Shown in pieces: positions 16,636 to 25,738 of a stretch of DNA of 64,000 nucleotides. Every line of letters starts with the position of its first letter. Within the stretch, counting starts at the first letter, position 1. The position numbers were made by a program, and so were the translations under genes. This DNA comes from Pandoraea pulmonicola. GTDB taxonomy: Bacteria > Pseudomonadota > Gammaproteobacteria > Burkholderiales > Burkholderiaceae. The notes under the pieces were generated by a model. That model had not been told where the DNA came from. It ran no database searches and worked only from the letters and a program-made list of their open reading frames with translations. The DNA is taken from positions 2,914,001 through 2,978,000 of the forward strand of contig NZ_CP010310.2 of NCBI RefSeq assembly GCF_000815105.2, in the 5' to 3' direction.

Positions 16636-17970
16636 TCAGGCCCGCAAGTTCGACGCCACCTGGCTTGCCACGCCGCCGTTAGCGTTGCTCACCTGCAGTG
16701 CGAGGTCATGCATCTTCTGCATCATTTCATGCATTCTCTGAGCATTCTCGTGATCTCCGTTCGCCGTCGAACCGGTGGTCTGCTCGTTATTCTGTTCGAG
16801 GGCCTGCTGCGCACGTTCGTTGCTTTGCTCCAAGCCCGAGATGCCTTCCGCCTGATTCTTTGCAATCAGGCCGGCCGTGTTGACCGTCGCGCCAATGTTC
16901 TGCTGCTTGGTGCCGACGATCTCGTTCTCCTGATGGTTGATGTTGTGCATGTCGATGCGATACTGGCGTGCCGCCCGCTCCTCCGACAGCACCGACGCAT
17001 GCTCGTCGCTGAGCCGGTTTCCATCAGGCTCGACCGAAAGACGCACGGTCTCGCCGTTCGGGCGGTGGAGGCCCAGGTTGGGCGACTCGCCTTCGGCCAA
17101 GGTCGGCGCATTCCTGCCGCGCAGCGCGAGTTGCTGCTCGTAGTCGAACTTCCTTAGTTCGGCCTGAGGCTTGAGCTCGGTCCGGATGGAGTCGGCTCGA
17201 GTGTTGAGCCCCTTGAGCTGCATTGCCCCACCGCCCACGCTCAGCGCTCCCAGCAACACACCACCACCGATCGCGCCGCTCAACATGGCCTGCCCCTGAC
17301 GCTCGAGCGAACTTGCCTGTGACATCGCAGCCTGGCGCTGGAGCGCCACCATCTTGCTTTGCATCCTGAGCTCGCTTTTCTGCGCTTTTCGTAGCTCCGC
17401 AGCGATCTTCAGAAGCACGTTGAACATCTCGTCCTGCACACCGCTGCCGAAAGTGCCGCCTACGCTGGTGTTCGCCGCCCCAGGCTCGCTCGCAACGTCG
17501 CCCACGCGCCCGGTCGTGGTCTTGCGTTGGCTCGCGTCGGGGCGCGATGAAGCACCGCCGAACCGATCGAGCAAGGTGTCAACGCTCATCGCCACGGACG
17601 GATTCTGGGATAGTTCCTTCTGTTTTTCCTGCATTTTTGCGACGCCGAGCGCAACTTCGCGCGCGACCTTCGGTGTGTCCGCCGAAACTGTCGGCGGTGT
17701 CAGGTCGGGATCGCCCGATTCTCTCAGCGTCACCGCTTGACGCAGCCGCGGGCTCTCGCTCGACGCACCCTCCACGCTCGCGTAGCGCGTTCTCATGGTC
17801 GAGACAACGAACTCGACGAGCGCCCGTTCGTCCTTTTTGGTATCGAATGGGTTGAGTCGGTTCGTTTCCCGACCGACAGCCGGGTCTCGCGACGGATCAA
17901 CCCGTTGACTTCCGAGCTGCGAAGGATCGGGAAGAACGCGCTGGGATGCGATGGCGACGACTTCGGTCAT
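16636..17970 (-). CDS. sctB: T3SS translocator SipC/BipC-like
   Basis: 444 residues from the ATG at 17970, which has GGAGG 9 nt upstream; the open frame extends to 18039 and overlaps sipB, but that start is poor. It is Ala/Gln/Ser-rich with a hydrophobic segment about 225-250 (AIGGGVLLGALSVGGG), flanking helices, and a C-terminal region with repeated Gln/Asn/Glu-rich helices ending in QVSNANGGVASQVASNLRA, as in the SipC/IpaC family. It forms the host-membrane pore with SipB and may nucleate actin. It lies directly after sipB and is probably chaperoned by the SicA-like protein. Confidence 0.87.
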   Translation of the reverse strand: MTEVVAIASQRVLPDPSQLGSQRVDPSRDPAVGRETNRLNPFDTKKDERALVEFVVSTMRTRYASVEGASSESPRLRQAVTLRESGDPDLTPPTVSADTPKVAREVALGVAKMQEKQKELSQNPSVAMSVDTLLDRFGGASSRPDASQRKTTTGRVGDVASEPGAANTSVGGTFGSGVQDEMFNVLLKIAAELRKAQKSELRMQSKMVALQRQAAMSQASSLERQGQAMLSGAIGGGVLLGALSVGGGAMQLKGLNTRADSIRTELKPQAELRKFDYEQQLALRGRNAPTLAEGESPNLGLHRPNGETVRLSVEPDGNRLSDEHASVLSEERAARQYRIDMHNINHQENEIVGTKQQNIGATVNTAGLIAKNQAEGISGLEQSNERAQQALEQNNEQTTGSTANGDHENAQRMHEMMQKMHDLALQVSNANGGVASQVASNLRA

Positions 17971-18035
17971 ATTGATTGGCCTCCGAAATGTTGGATCGAT
18001 AGTGTTGGATTGACAGAACCTGAGTACATGCACAG

Positions 18036-19880
18036 TCACACTGCGCGCACATTGCGCAGAACCTGCTCCGCTGCCGAAACTTGAGTTGCCATCGAATTGG
18101 ACATCTGTTGCATGATCTGAGCGAGCACCTGGTTTTGGGTCGCGAACGTTTCGACCGCTTTCTTGAGCAAGTCGCTGATCAACCTCGAATCGCTGATTAC
18201 ACGTTTGATCTCGGCCATCAGGTGCATCGCTCGCTTTTCCGCGACACCGACCACAACATCGCTGACGGCTTGACTCACCTGGTTGCCCATACCCAGCGCT
18301 ACGCTGGCAAACTCGACCCGGTTCGCGACCAGCAGGGCATCCTCCTCCGTTTTGATGCCGACGGCCTTGCCGAGACGCCCCATGGCCGCTTCGGTGCGTG
18401 TCGCAAGCGACTTGAGACCCGACTTTTCGATCGCTTCCATCAGCGTTCTGACTATTGTCGAGTCGAGCGATCTGGTGAGCTGACTCGCGATGGCGTCCGC
18501 CACTCGCTGCGCCACGGCCCTCACAAGAGTCACGCCCAGGACGGCGGCCGCAACCAGCGCCACCCCAGTCACAACCGCACCAAGGATGGAACCGACGAGT
18601 TGCGCAGTCTCGCTGTTGACTCCGCAGGCCTCCAGAACACTCGCAATTGCGTCGGAAACCCGATTCATGAGCGGCTTGAGAATATCCATCACCGGCTGCA
18701 GCAGCTTGTCCATGAAGGAAAAGCCGGTTGCCGCCTTGATGACCTGATCCCCGACCACAAGCGCCAGACCGACGGCTGCGAGGGCGAGACTGGCGCCCCC
18801 GGTGAACGCCGCTGCCGCGACACCGACCGCCGTAATGACCCAGCCGAGGATCTTGCCGATGCAGCCCATCGTCCTTTGCATTTCCTCGGCTTTCCTCACC
18901 TGCTCCTGGTATTCGTCAGATTTCCTTCGCATCGCCTCCTGACGTCTAGCCTGCATCTCATTGAAGAGCTTCTGCTGCGTCTCGAGCTCCTGCACGCTTC
19001 CTTTTGACATCAGCGCCGATAACTCGCCGAGAATCTTCGTCAGCCGAGCCTCCCCGCTAAGGCGCTCGCGGTCGACCTGTCGGGCAACGGGAGAGCCCGG
19101 CCCCAACTGCAGCATTGCTGATTGCACGGCGGAATTGGCCTTCGCCTCTGCATCAACCGCCTGGCGGGCCTTGGTCGCCGCGTCGGCGGCGGCAGAAGCA
19201 GCGGCCGCGCGTTCGGTCGCCGCATGGAGTTTGGCCGCGTTCGCCGCCGTCTGCGCGTCATCCACCGCACGCTTGCACGTCTGAATGTCGGCGGCGGAAG
19301 CGCCGCGCCGCTGAGCGTCCGCCAAGGCTCGCTTCGCATCATCCAGCGCCTTGTCGGCCCTCTTCTCCGCCTGGACGGCCTGGGCCACGTTGTCCGCGGC
19401 ACGCGAAGCGGCCTGAGTCGCCTCATCCGCAGCATTATTTGCCGTAGTGGCCTCCAGGCTGAGTTGCTCGAGCGTGTTCTTGATCGCCGCGGAAAGCTCG
19501 TTCCACACCCGCGCATTGAGTTCCAGTCGATTCAGGCTGTCGACGGTCGCAGTCGATCTGAGCACGGCCAGCACTTCCGTCAGCGTCGCAATTCCCGGAC
19601 GCGTCGGCGTCGGCGTCGTCGCCGCCTCATCGACATCCCCCATGGCGCCGTCGGCGCCGGAAAGTGTCACCTCGTATCGCGGTTCGGCCAGGCGCGGTGC
19701 GTCCCCCAAGGGATCGGCGACATCGAGACTCGAAGCCCGCATCGCCATCTCCCCCAAAAACGCGCGTTGCGCCGCCGATATGACCGTTTTTTGTTCGCCC
19801 GGGGTCAGCCTGCCCAGCGCGCCGACCGCTTCACGCAATGGGTGCTTCTGATATACGTTGTCCAACGGTGCCGTTGTCAT
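18036..19880 (-). CDS. sctE: T3SS translocator SipB/BipB-like
   Basis: 614 residues from the ATG at 19880, overlapping the sicA-type stop as ATGA. Residues about 110-320 form a long Ala-rich coiled coil (AADEATQAASRAADNVAQ...). Two hydrophobic hairpin segments lie near 335-385 (GWVITAVGVAAAAFTGGAS) and 425-455 (GAVVTGVALVAAAVLGVTLV), and a terminal amphipathic helix follows. This is the SipB/IpaB/BipB plan: the major pore-forming translocator, inserted into the host membrane and, in relatives, able to trigger caspase-1 dependent death. It needs the SicA-like chaperone encoded just before it. Confidence 0.93.
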   Translation of the reverse strand: MTTAPLDNVYQKHPLREAVGALGRLTPGEQKTVISAAQRAFLGEMAMRASSLDVADPLGDAPRLAEPRYEVTLSGADGAMGDVDEAATTPTPTRPGIATLTEVLAVLRSTATVDSLNRLELNARVWNELSAAIKNTLEQLSLEATTANNAADEATQAASRAADNVAQAVQAEKRADKALDDAKRALADAQRRGASAADIQTCKRAVDDAQTAANAAKLHAATERAAAASAAADAATKARQAVDAEAKANSAVQSAMLQLGPGSPVARQVDRERLSGEARLTKILGELSALMSKGSVQELETQQKLFNEMQARRQEAMRRKSDEYQEQVRKAEEMQRTMGCIGKILGWVITAVGVAAAAFTGGASLALAAVGLALVVGDQVIKAATGFSFMDKLLQPVMDILKPLMNRVSDAIASVLEACGVNSETAQLVGSILGAVVTGVALVAAAVLGVTLVRAVAQRVADAIASQLTRSLDSTIVRTLMEAIEKSGLKSLATRTEAAMGRLGKAVGIKTEEDALLVANRVEFASVALGMGNQVSQAVSDVVVGVAEKRAMHLMAEIKRVISDSRLISDLLKKAVETFATQNQVLAQIMQQMSNSMATQVSAAEQVLRNVRAV

Positions 19881-20446
19881 GTCGCTTCCTTTTCCTTTCC
19901 GAGCGGCGGCCATTCCTTGTCGGCTTCGGGCGACGGCGTATTCCGCGCGCCGGCTTGATCGAGCCCCTCCAGATACGACAAGGCCATCTGCTTCAAGTAA
20001 TCGACGTCCGAACTATCCCGAACGATTTCAAAACAACGCCTTGCCAATCCGGCCTTGCCCATCATCAATTGGCACTGGCCGGTGTGAAACATCGGGCGAT
20101 AGTCGTCCTTCGAGAGCGAATATGCCAGTGCATAAAGATCAATCGCCCTGGCGTAATCTTCCTTTAACTGGCAAACCGCTCCCATTCCCATCGCATATTC
20201 CGCATTGTAGAAATCGTAGATGCACAGGAAACGGAAGAACGTTTCAGCTTCGTCGAGACGGCCTTGCCGATAAAATTTGTAAGCAAACGCATAAACACCG
20301 TCCATCAAATCCTGGGAAACACCCTGCAAATCCTTCAGGGTCGCGCCCTTCTGGATTGCCGCGAATACCGTCTCCACTATTTCATCCGTTTGCTCCATTT
20401 CCAGAGCGTCCGCTTTCGGTTCACTTTGAGACATATCGCATCCCAT
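19877..20446 (-). CDS. sicA: Translocator chaperone and co-activator SicA/BicA-like
   Basis: 189 residues from the ATG at 20446 (185 if the ATG at 20434 is used). Three tetratricopeptide repeats span about 45-150 with the class II chaperone core RLDEAETFFRFLCIYDFYN and DYRPMFHTGQCQLMMGK, nearly identical in pattern to Salmonella SicA. Its role is to hold SipB and SipC before secretion. In SPI-1 and Bsa the free chaperone also binds the InvF/BsaN AraC protein and activates this very operon once secretion empties it. It is the first gene after a 108-bp gap behind sctU, consistent with its own promoter. Confidence 0.95.
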   Translation of the reverse strand: MGCDMSQSEPKADALEMEQTDEIVETVFAAIQKGATLKDLQGVSQDLMDGVYAFAYKFYRQGRLDEAETFFRFLCIYDFYNAEYAMGMGAVCQLKEDYARAIDLYALAYSLSKDDYRPMFHTGQCQLMMGKAGLARRCFEIVRDSSDVDYLKQMALSYLEGLDQAGARNTPSPEADKEWPPLGKEKEAT

Positions 20447-20554
20447 TGATTTTGATAGGAGAATCCGGTCAAGCGTCTCGATGTGTTACTGCCGTTCTCG
20501 CAGATGGAACGTTACGCTTTTTCCGAAAAGCCTGATTTCAAAAAACCTTCATTT
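20447..20554 (-). promoter_or_regulatory. Candidate InvF/SicA-dependent promoter region of the translocator operon
   Basis: This 108-bp gap is the only sizeable break in the minus-strand T3SS block before sipC, and it sits where SPI-1 has the sicA promoter activated by InvF with SicA. It contains TTGACC (minus strand, about 20467-20472) and a small stem gctttt/aaaagc at about 20518-20533. No confident -10 box is visible. Confidence 0.45.
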
Positions 20555-21664
20555 CTATTCGTCGTGCTCTTCTTTTTTGTTATTTACTTCCGGCAGAGGG
20601 AAATCCTCGCCACCGTCGGTGTGCGCCCTCGCGCCGCTGTTCGCCATTTCGACCTGCCTGAGCCACCAGAGGACCCGCATTACCGGTTCAAGGTCCTCGC
20701 CGCTCACAAACTGATAGCGACGGGAATGGCGGTAGACTGACCGCGCGAGTGGAACGTCACGAACCACGGGCACCCCATTCGCCTCTGCGTGGCGGATAAC
20801 GGCGAGCGCCCGCGCATTCGTCTCGCGTACGCACACAAACGGTATGGGAACGATGTCCTCGTTCATATAAATGCCGATCGCGATGTGCGTGGGATTGGCC
20901 ACAATGAATTTCGATTGCTCGACGTTCGCCTTGACTTCCTCGGAAAGCAGTTCCGAGTGCGTTTCGCGGCGTTTCATCTTGGTTTCCGGACGACCTTCGG
21001 TTTCCTTGCGTTCCTGTTCGACCTCGCGCTTCTCCATCTTGACGTTCTTCTGATAATGGAAAAACTCGAACACCGCATCGAACAGCGCGACCGGCAGCGC
21101 GCACAGCAGGAGCACCATGACGAACTTCACGGTCAAGCGAATCCACTCGTGTGCGAGTGCCTCGGGGGACGCACGGAATACCTGGAACAGATCGCGATGG
21201 TTCTGCTCGACGAAAATGGAAATCGCTGCGCAGAGCACGACCAGATGAAGAAGCGCTTTGAGGAGTTCCTTGGCAGCACGCCCACTGAAGAGCTTCTTGA
21301 AGCCCGCCACGGGGTCGAGCGCGCCGAAGTCGAGCTTGAGAGCTTCCGTTGCCAACGTAAAGCGACTCTGCACCAGACTGGGCAGTGCGCCGGCCACCGC
21401 GCAGACGACGATGAACGGCATGACCATCTTCAGATAGCTCCGTATCCATTCTAGGCCGTAGGATGCCGCATCCTGGTCGGCGCCGGCAGCCGCCACATGT
21501 GAGAATTCAGCGATGACATGCCGCAGATCGACGACGATGCCAGCGGCCAACACCCCCACGGCCAACACAATCAGGGTCGTGACGTCCTTCGCCTTGAACG
21601 TCTGCCCCTTTTTGGCGGCGTCGCGGAGCTTTTTGGGGGTGGGCTTCTCGGTCTTGGAAGGCAT
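20555..21664 (-). CDS. sctU: T3SS export switch protein SctU (SpaS)
   Basis: 369 residues. Four transmembrane helices (about 28-48, 80-100, 135-153, 180-200) precede a cytosolic domain with the autocleavage motif Asn-Pro-Thr-His at 257-260. Cleavage between Asn and Pro switches export from needle/rod to translocators. It begins 12 nt after the sctT stop. The C-terminus is acidic and Lys-rich and slightly extended (KKEEHDE). Family assignment is secure. Confidence 0.97.
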   Translation of the reverse strand: MPSKTEKPTPKKLRDAAKKGQTFKAKDVTTLIVLAVGVLAAGIVVDLRHVIAEFSHVAAAGADQDAASYGLEWIRSYLKMVMPFIVVCAVAGALPSLVQSRFTLATEALKLDFGALDPVAGFKKLFSGRAAKELLKALLHLVVLCAAISIFVEQNHRDLFQVFRASPEALAHEWIRLTVKFVMVLLLCALPVALFDAVFEFFHYQKNVKMEKREVEQERKETEGRPETKMKRRETHSELLSEEVKANVEQSKFIVANPTHIAIGIYMNEDIVPIPFVCVRETNARALAVIRHAEANGVPVVRDVPLARSVYRHSRRYQFVSGEDLEPVMRVLWWLRQVEMANSGARAHTDGGEDFPLPEVNNKKEEHDE

Positions 21665-21676
21665 GAGCGCGTCACC

Positions 21677-22429
21677 TCACGGACCGATGCGGTGGCCCCA
21701 AAGCGCATTGAGCTCATAGGGCGCGGCACGCACGAAGTACAGGTGAAAAACAAGGAATGCCACCACGCTCTTCACGCTCAACGAAAGCGAAAACGGGTTG
21801 GCCTGCGGACAAAACCGGGAGAAGATCCCCAGCAGGATATCGGAGAGAAACATGACAATGAGCACCGGCGCCGCAAGCGAGAGGCTTTTCGCGACGAGTT
21901 CCGTCAGCACCGCGCCGTAGCGCCACACATCCGCGTGAGGCGCCATTCCCGCGGGGATATGTCGGTAGCTCTTGTACAGGGCTTGCACGATCATCAACAT
22001 CCCACCTTGCTGCAGGAACGCAGCGACATAGAAGAGGCTGACGAAGGGGCCGAGTACGGACGCCTCCACTCCTGTAGCCGGATCGATCGAATCGCTGATC
22101 GTCGCGCCGCGCTGGTTGTCTATGAGCTCACCGATCGCGGTCGCCACCCAGAAGGGCAGCGCCAGTGTCACGCCGAGTGTGAGCCCGACGAACGCCTCGC
22201 TCATGCACAGGCCGAGAAGCGAGACGATATTCGTTGCCTCCGGGGGAGGCAGTCCGGGCCGCAGACCCAGGATCACCACTACGATCAGGCAGTTCCTTAT
22301 GACACCGTTGGCAAGCACACGATCGTTCAGGAACGGCATCAGATAGAACACGGGCGCCACGCGCGCGTAGGCGATCGCCACCGCCTCCAACTCGCGATAG
22401 AACGGTGCAAGCCATTCGGTCATTGCCAT
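21677..22429 (-). CDS. sctT: T3SS export apparatus protein SctT (SpaR)
   Basis: 250 residues from the ATG at 22429; the open frame runs to 22486 but would overlap sctS, and an ATG at 22423 is also possible. Six to eight hydrophobic helices with the family segments LPFWVATAIGELIDNQRG and SDPILG-like FLSDILLGIFSRFCPQ. SctT caps the SctR5S4T1 export gate in the inner membrane. It follows sctS by 16 nt. Confidence 0.95.
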   Translation of the reverse strand: MAMTEWLAPFYRELEAVAIAYARVAPVFYLMPFLNDRVLANGVIRNCLIVVVILGLRPGLPPPEATNIVSLLGLCMSEAFVGLTLGVTLALPFWVATAIGELIDNQRGATISDSIDPATGVEASVLGPFVSLFYVAAFLQQGGMLMIVQALYKSYRHIPAGMAPHADVWRYGAVLTELVAKSLSLAAPVLIVMFLSDILLGIFSRFCPQANPFSLSLSVKSVVAFLVFHLYFVRAAPYELNALWGHRIGP

Positions 22430-22445
22430 CTCGCGGGCGCCCCCT

Positions 22446-22700
22446 TCACTTGAGCCCCAGCTGGACCATCTCGACCGCGAATACAAGCATCTTCGTGGAA
22501 AGCCAGCCGGAGAGCAGCAACAGGCTGCCGAATACGGCCAGCATCTTCAACCCGAAAGGCAATGTCTGTTCCTGCAGTTGTGTCACTGTCTGGAACAAAC
22601 CGATCACGAGACCCACCAGCGTGGCCACGACGACAGGTGCGGCCGAGAGCACGATAACCAGCAATAGCGCTTCATTGCTTGCGTAAGCCAAGTCGGCCAT
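22446..22700 (-). CDS. sctS: T3SS export apparatus protein SctS (SpaQ)
   Basis: 84 residues, two long hydrophobic helices (about 13-38 and 50-78) joined by TQLQEQTLPFGLK, which is the classic SctS/FliQ loop. The start ATG has GGGAGG 7 nt upstream. It is part of the export gate with SctR and SctT. It begins 45 nt after sctR. Confidence 0.96.
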   Translation of the reverse strand: MADLAYASNEALLLVIVLSAAPVVVATLVGLVIGLFQTVTQLQEQTLPFGLKMLAVFGSLLLLSGWLSTKMLVFAVEMVQLGLK

Positions 22701-22745
22701 GGTCCGCCTCCCGTCGAGTGTTTCGTTGATCCATCCGTTGACCGT

Positions 22746-23423
22746 TCACTTCATCAAATCAAGGTACTGGACAACCAGTCCTTTGCAGACCAGGGTCCAT
22801 CCGTCCATCGCCACGAACAAGATCAGCTTGATCGGAACCGAAATCGTCACCGGACTCATCATCATCATCCCAAGTGCAAGCAGCACGGTCGACACCACAA
22901 GATCCACGACGACGAACGGCAGGTAGAGATAAAAGCCGATCAGAAATGCGCCCTTTATCTCCGTCAGTGAGTACGCAGGCAACAGCGAGAACAGCGAACC
23001 CAGCCCTTCGGCCTCGCTACGTGCCGCCACGGGTCTATCTTCGTCCTCCCCCATGCGCGCCTGCTGCGCCCGGTCAAAGAACTTGACGAGTTCAGGATCC
23101 GAGTAACGCTTCAGGTACTGCTTGTAGCTACCGAGTCCTTCGTCCACGAACCCGTCGACCGACTGGCTGCTCATCGGGTCGAACGGGTGCGTCTGCAGAT
23201 ATTCATAAGCGCGATGCGTGATCGGCATCATGACAAACAACGACATGATCAGCGCAATGCTGTTGAGCGCGATATTCGACGGCACCTGCTGAATGCCAAG
23301 TGCATTGCGCACCAGCACGAGAACGATCGAAAATTTGAGGAAACAAGATCCCGAAGCAACGATGAAAGGCACCAGCGTTGCGATCGAGAGGACGAGGATC
23401 AGACCGACTTCGTGATTCAGCAT
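22746..23423 (-). CDS. sctR: T3SS export apparatus protein SctR (SpaP)
   Basis: 225 residues from the ATG at 23423, which overlaps the sctQ stop by 7 nt; the longer open frame up to 23666 has a non-family N-terminus. Family signatures include FLKFSIVLVLVRNALGIQQVP, the central soluble loop with SLLPAYSLTEIKGAF, and the C-terminal GMMMMSPVTISVPIKL. It forms the five-subunit core of the export gate. Confidence 0.97.
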   Translation of the reverse strand: MLNHEVGLILVLSIATLVPFIVASGSCFLKFSIVLVLVRNALGIQQVPSNIALNSIALIMSLFVMMPITHRAYEYLQTHPFDPMSSQSVDGFVDEGLGSYKQYLKRYSDPELVKFFDRAQQARMGEDEDRPVAARSEAEGLGSLFSLLPAYSLTEIKGAFLIGFYLYLPFVVVDLVVSTVLLALGMMMMSPVTISVPIKLILFVAMDGWTLVCKGLVVQYLDLMK

Positions 23424-24409
23424 CGCCCTCTTCCCAACTGGGCGAGTCGCAATGACCTGACCTCCACCGCCAGACAATCGCCGACCTGAATCAGCTCGCC
23501 AAACGCGATCACCTGTCCGTTGGCGCGGATCGATACGCAGCCTTGCGCGCCCTCTCGCACTGGAAGCACAGCGCCGGCATGGAGCTTCGCAACCTCTGCA
23601 ACACTCATCGTTTCGCGTTGAAGCACGAACTCGAGCCGCACGGGCAGCGAATCCACCGAGAAGCAAGGGGGATCGGCATGGAACTCGTTCTGCTCCGAGG
23701 ACAACGCGGACGCCTCGTCCCCATACTCGCGCTCATCGTCATCGTACGGGGCAATCTCGTCTATTTGTTCATTCAACATGATGTAGTCGTCCTCGATATC
23801 AAAACCGCACAATGCCGTGCCACCAACCATTGCACACGGCTTGCGAGTGCCAATCAGAAGCGCGTCGCCGGGCTCGACGGAATCGAGCACCGACAGCGAC
23901 GCAACGCTCGAACCCAGCACGAAATCTATGATGACGGGAAACTCGCTCGCCGACGCGCCGACGTGCTCGAGCTCCTGCGGAAGCACCTCGGGAAAGGTGC
24001 GGAACAATGTCGACATACCGTCGGCGGACTCAAAGCCGATCAACGGTTCCTCGGGCTGCGTGTGCTCGACAATCCCCGTCGCGCGCACATGCGCCCAACC
24101 TTGCGGCGGCGCGGGGAGCGGTGCGAGCATTCCCGGTTCGTTCAGCAACTCGACCACATAGCGCACGTCGAGGGCATGCCACGCGAGGTCGTTCAACGCC
24201 GGGTAGCGCATTTTCAGCAGCGGTGCGAACCGCACCCAACCCGAGTATTCACGGTCCTCGTACGTCGCCTCAAACGCGGCGTAACCGGGAAGGGGCGCCC
24301 GCGAACGAAGTTGCACCGGGTACCCTGCCGCCTGCCATGAGCGCGCGCAGCGGTAGAGCCGCCACTCGGCGGCGCCGAGCGTGCGCAACTTCAGGGGCGC
24401 TTTCCTCAT
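23417..24409 (-). CDS. sctQ: T3SS cytosolic sorting-platform protein SctQ (SpaO)
   Basis: 330 residues. The start has AGGAGG upstream and overlaps the sctP stop as ATGA. The C-terminal SPOA/FliN-like domain (about 255-325) is recognisable from LPVRLEFVLQRETMSVAEV and GQVIAFGELIQVGD. An acidic linker (215-245) precedes it. Salmonella SpaO also makes a C-terminal product from an internal start near codon 203; here Met211 (ATG at 23777-23779) has GAGGA 10 nt upstream and would give a 120-residue fragment. SctQ builds the pods beneath the needle base that load substrates. Confidence 0.92.
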   Translation of the reverse strand: MRKAPLKLRTLGAAEWRLYRCARSWQAAGYPVQLRSRAPLPGYAAFEATYEDREYSGWVRFAPLLKMRYPALNDLAWHALDVRYVVELLNEPGMLAPLPAPPQGWAHVRATGIVEHTQPEEPLIGFESADGMSTLFRTFPEVLPQELEHVGASASEFPVIIDFVLGSSVASLSVLDSVEPGDALLIGTRKPCAMVGGTALCGFDIEDDYIMLNEQIDEIAPYDDDEREYGDEASALSSEQNEFHADPPCFSVDSLPVRLEFVLQRETMSVAEVAKLHAGAVLPVREGAQGCVSIRANGQVIAFGELIQVGDCLAVEVRSLRLAQLGRGRC

Positions 24410-25293
24410 TCATTGGCCTCCTGTTGGCCGCCCGCCCAACGCGACTGCCCACCCTGCCGTTGCTCGTCGTCGGCTCTGTCGCGCTCGATGCGCACCGTCA
24501 TGCCCGATGGGAGTCGGTCGGCATGACGCTCGAGTGCAACCCCAACCGACTCATGCGTCGGGCGCACCATGACGACCGGCGCATTGCGCTTCGTGTCGAT
24601 TCGCACCGCGACGGCAGGTTGTCCGACCCACGTCGAGAAACTGTAGTGCAGAGTCGTGCCTCGGGCTTCCGTCTCCAGACTCTGCGCTTGTTGGCGAATG
24701 CTGGTGGCCAGCTCCGGCGCCGAACGGCCCCTCGCATGCGCGGGCGTTGCGAATGGCAGTCCCGGCGCCCCCTGCAATTGCGTCTGCGGTTGAGCCCCTC
24801 CCTGGGTCGGAAGCCCGCCCTCGGCTCCAGAGTGTGCGCGCTCGCGTGCTCCATCATGAGTGGGAGGCGTTCGAGCGCCAGGTGCCTCCTGCGAACCGTC
24901 CCGCAACAGGTTCGCATCAGAACCCAAGCCCACGCGCCCTGCGTCGGCCTTATGTGCCGATTGCTCGCCGGAAGCGTCGTCGGGCGGCAGCGCCATCTGA
25001 GACACCGTGCTCGCTCGAGCTTGCCCCTGCCCGCTGCCGCGTCCGAATTGCGGATCACGAGTGTGGTGTAGAAACGGCCATGGCAACCCCTGGGACGGCC
25101 CATTGGACTTGGTCTTCTTCTCCTCCGACTCCGTCGACTTTGCGGTACGACCGACGTCGTAGTCGTCTGCCTTGTTCAGTTGCCGCGCGCTGTGGGCCAG
25201 GTGTTCGTCAAGAGGCGCGGACGATGGCAGCAGCGCCTCGGCGGCAGCCTGAGCGTCCAATGCGCCCGTCGAACCAATGCTATTTGATTGCAT
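24406..25293 (-). CDS. sctP: T3SS needle-length/substrate-switch protein SctP (SpaN/InvJ)
   Basis: 295 residues from the ATG at 25293 (GGAAGGA site 6 nt upstream), overlapping the sctO stop by 14 nt. Most of the protein is low-complexity, rich in Gln, Gly, Ser, Ala and Pro. A conserved C-terminal part (about 200-285) with RIDTKRNAPVVMVRPTHES resembles the T3S4 switch domain. Assignment rests strongly on position between sctO and sctQ, as sequence conservation in this family is low. It is itself secreted and stops needle growth by acting on SctU. Confidence 0.82.
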   Translation of the reverse strand: MQSNSIGSTGALDAQAAAEALLPSSAPLDEHLAHSARQLNKADDYDVGRTAKSTESEEKKTKSNGPSQGLPWPFLHHTRDPQFGRGSGQGQARASTVSQMALPPDDASGEQSAHKADAGRVGLGSDANLLRDGSQEAPGARTPPTHDGARERAHSGAEGGLPTQGGAQPQTQLQGAPGLPFATPAHARGRSAPELATSIRQQAQSLETEARGTTLHYSFSTWVGQPAVAVRIDTKRNAPVVMVRPTHESVGVALERHADRLPSGMTVRIERDRADDEQRQGGQSRWAGGQQEANE

Positions 25294-25738
25294 GAGATGT
25301 CCTTCCGACAAAAACGTCAGCCTGATCCAGGTACTCCTGCAGCAATTTCCTTTTGAAACGCTCTCCTGCAATCCAGTTTCGATGCTTGTTCAGGCGTTGC
25401 TCAAGGGCCAGTGCCGCGGCCCGGCTCCGTGCCAGAGCACCCTCGATGCTGGAGCGAACGTCATGCAGCTCACATTCTTCCGCTTGCCGGCGAGCAATCT
25501 CGAAACGCCTGGCCGCCTGCGCGCCACGCCAGCGCATCAACTCGGGCTGCGCATAGCTTCGACCGGCGCCTGCTGCTGCGAGCGCCTCACGCAACCGCTC
25601 GATTTCTCTACGCTCGCCATCGATTTTCTCGACCACCTTCGAGAGCTCCTCGCACTCGCGGTGCACCTGCCGCCGCAGAACTTCCTCGCGACGTGAGAGA
25701 AGTGCAATGAGTTTTCTCGCCTCAACGAACCGCTTCAT
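25280..25738 (-). CDS. sctO: T3SS stalk protein SctO (SpaM/InvI)
   Basis: 152 residues from the ATG at 25738, overlapping the sctN stop by 17 nt; the frame is open further up but only inside sctN. It is almost entirely a charged alpha-helical hairpin (EEVLRRQVHRECEELSKVV, then ARRFEIARRQAEECELHD), the SctO/FliJ plan. SctO links the ATPase to the SctV ring and works as a rotor-like stalk. Confidence 0.9.
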   Translation of the reverse strand: MKRFVEARKLIALLSRREEVLRRQVHRECEELSKVVEKIDGERREIERLREALAAAGAGRSYAQPELMRWRGAQAARRFEIARRQAEECELHDVRSSIEGALARSRAAALALEQRLNKHRNWIAGERFKRKLLQEYLDQADVFVGRTSHAIK

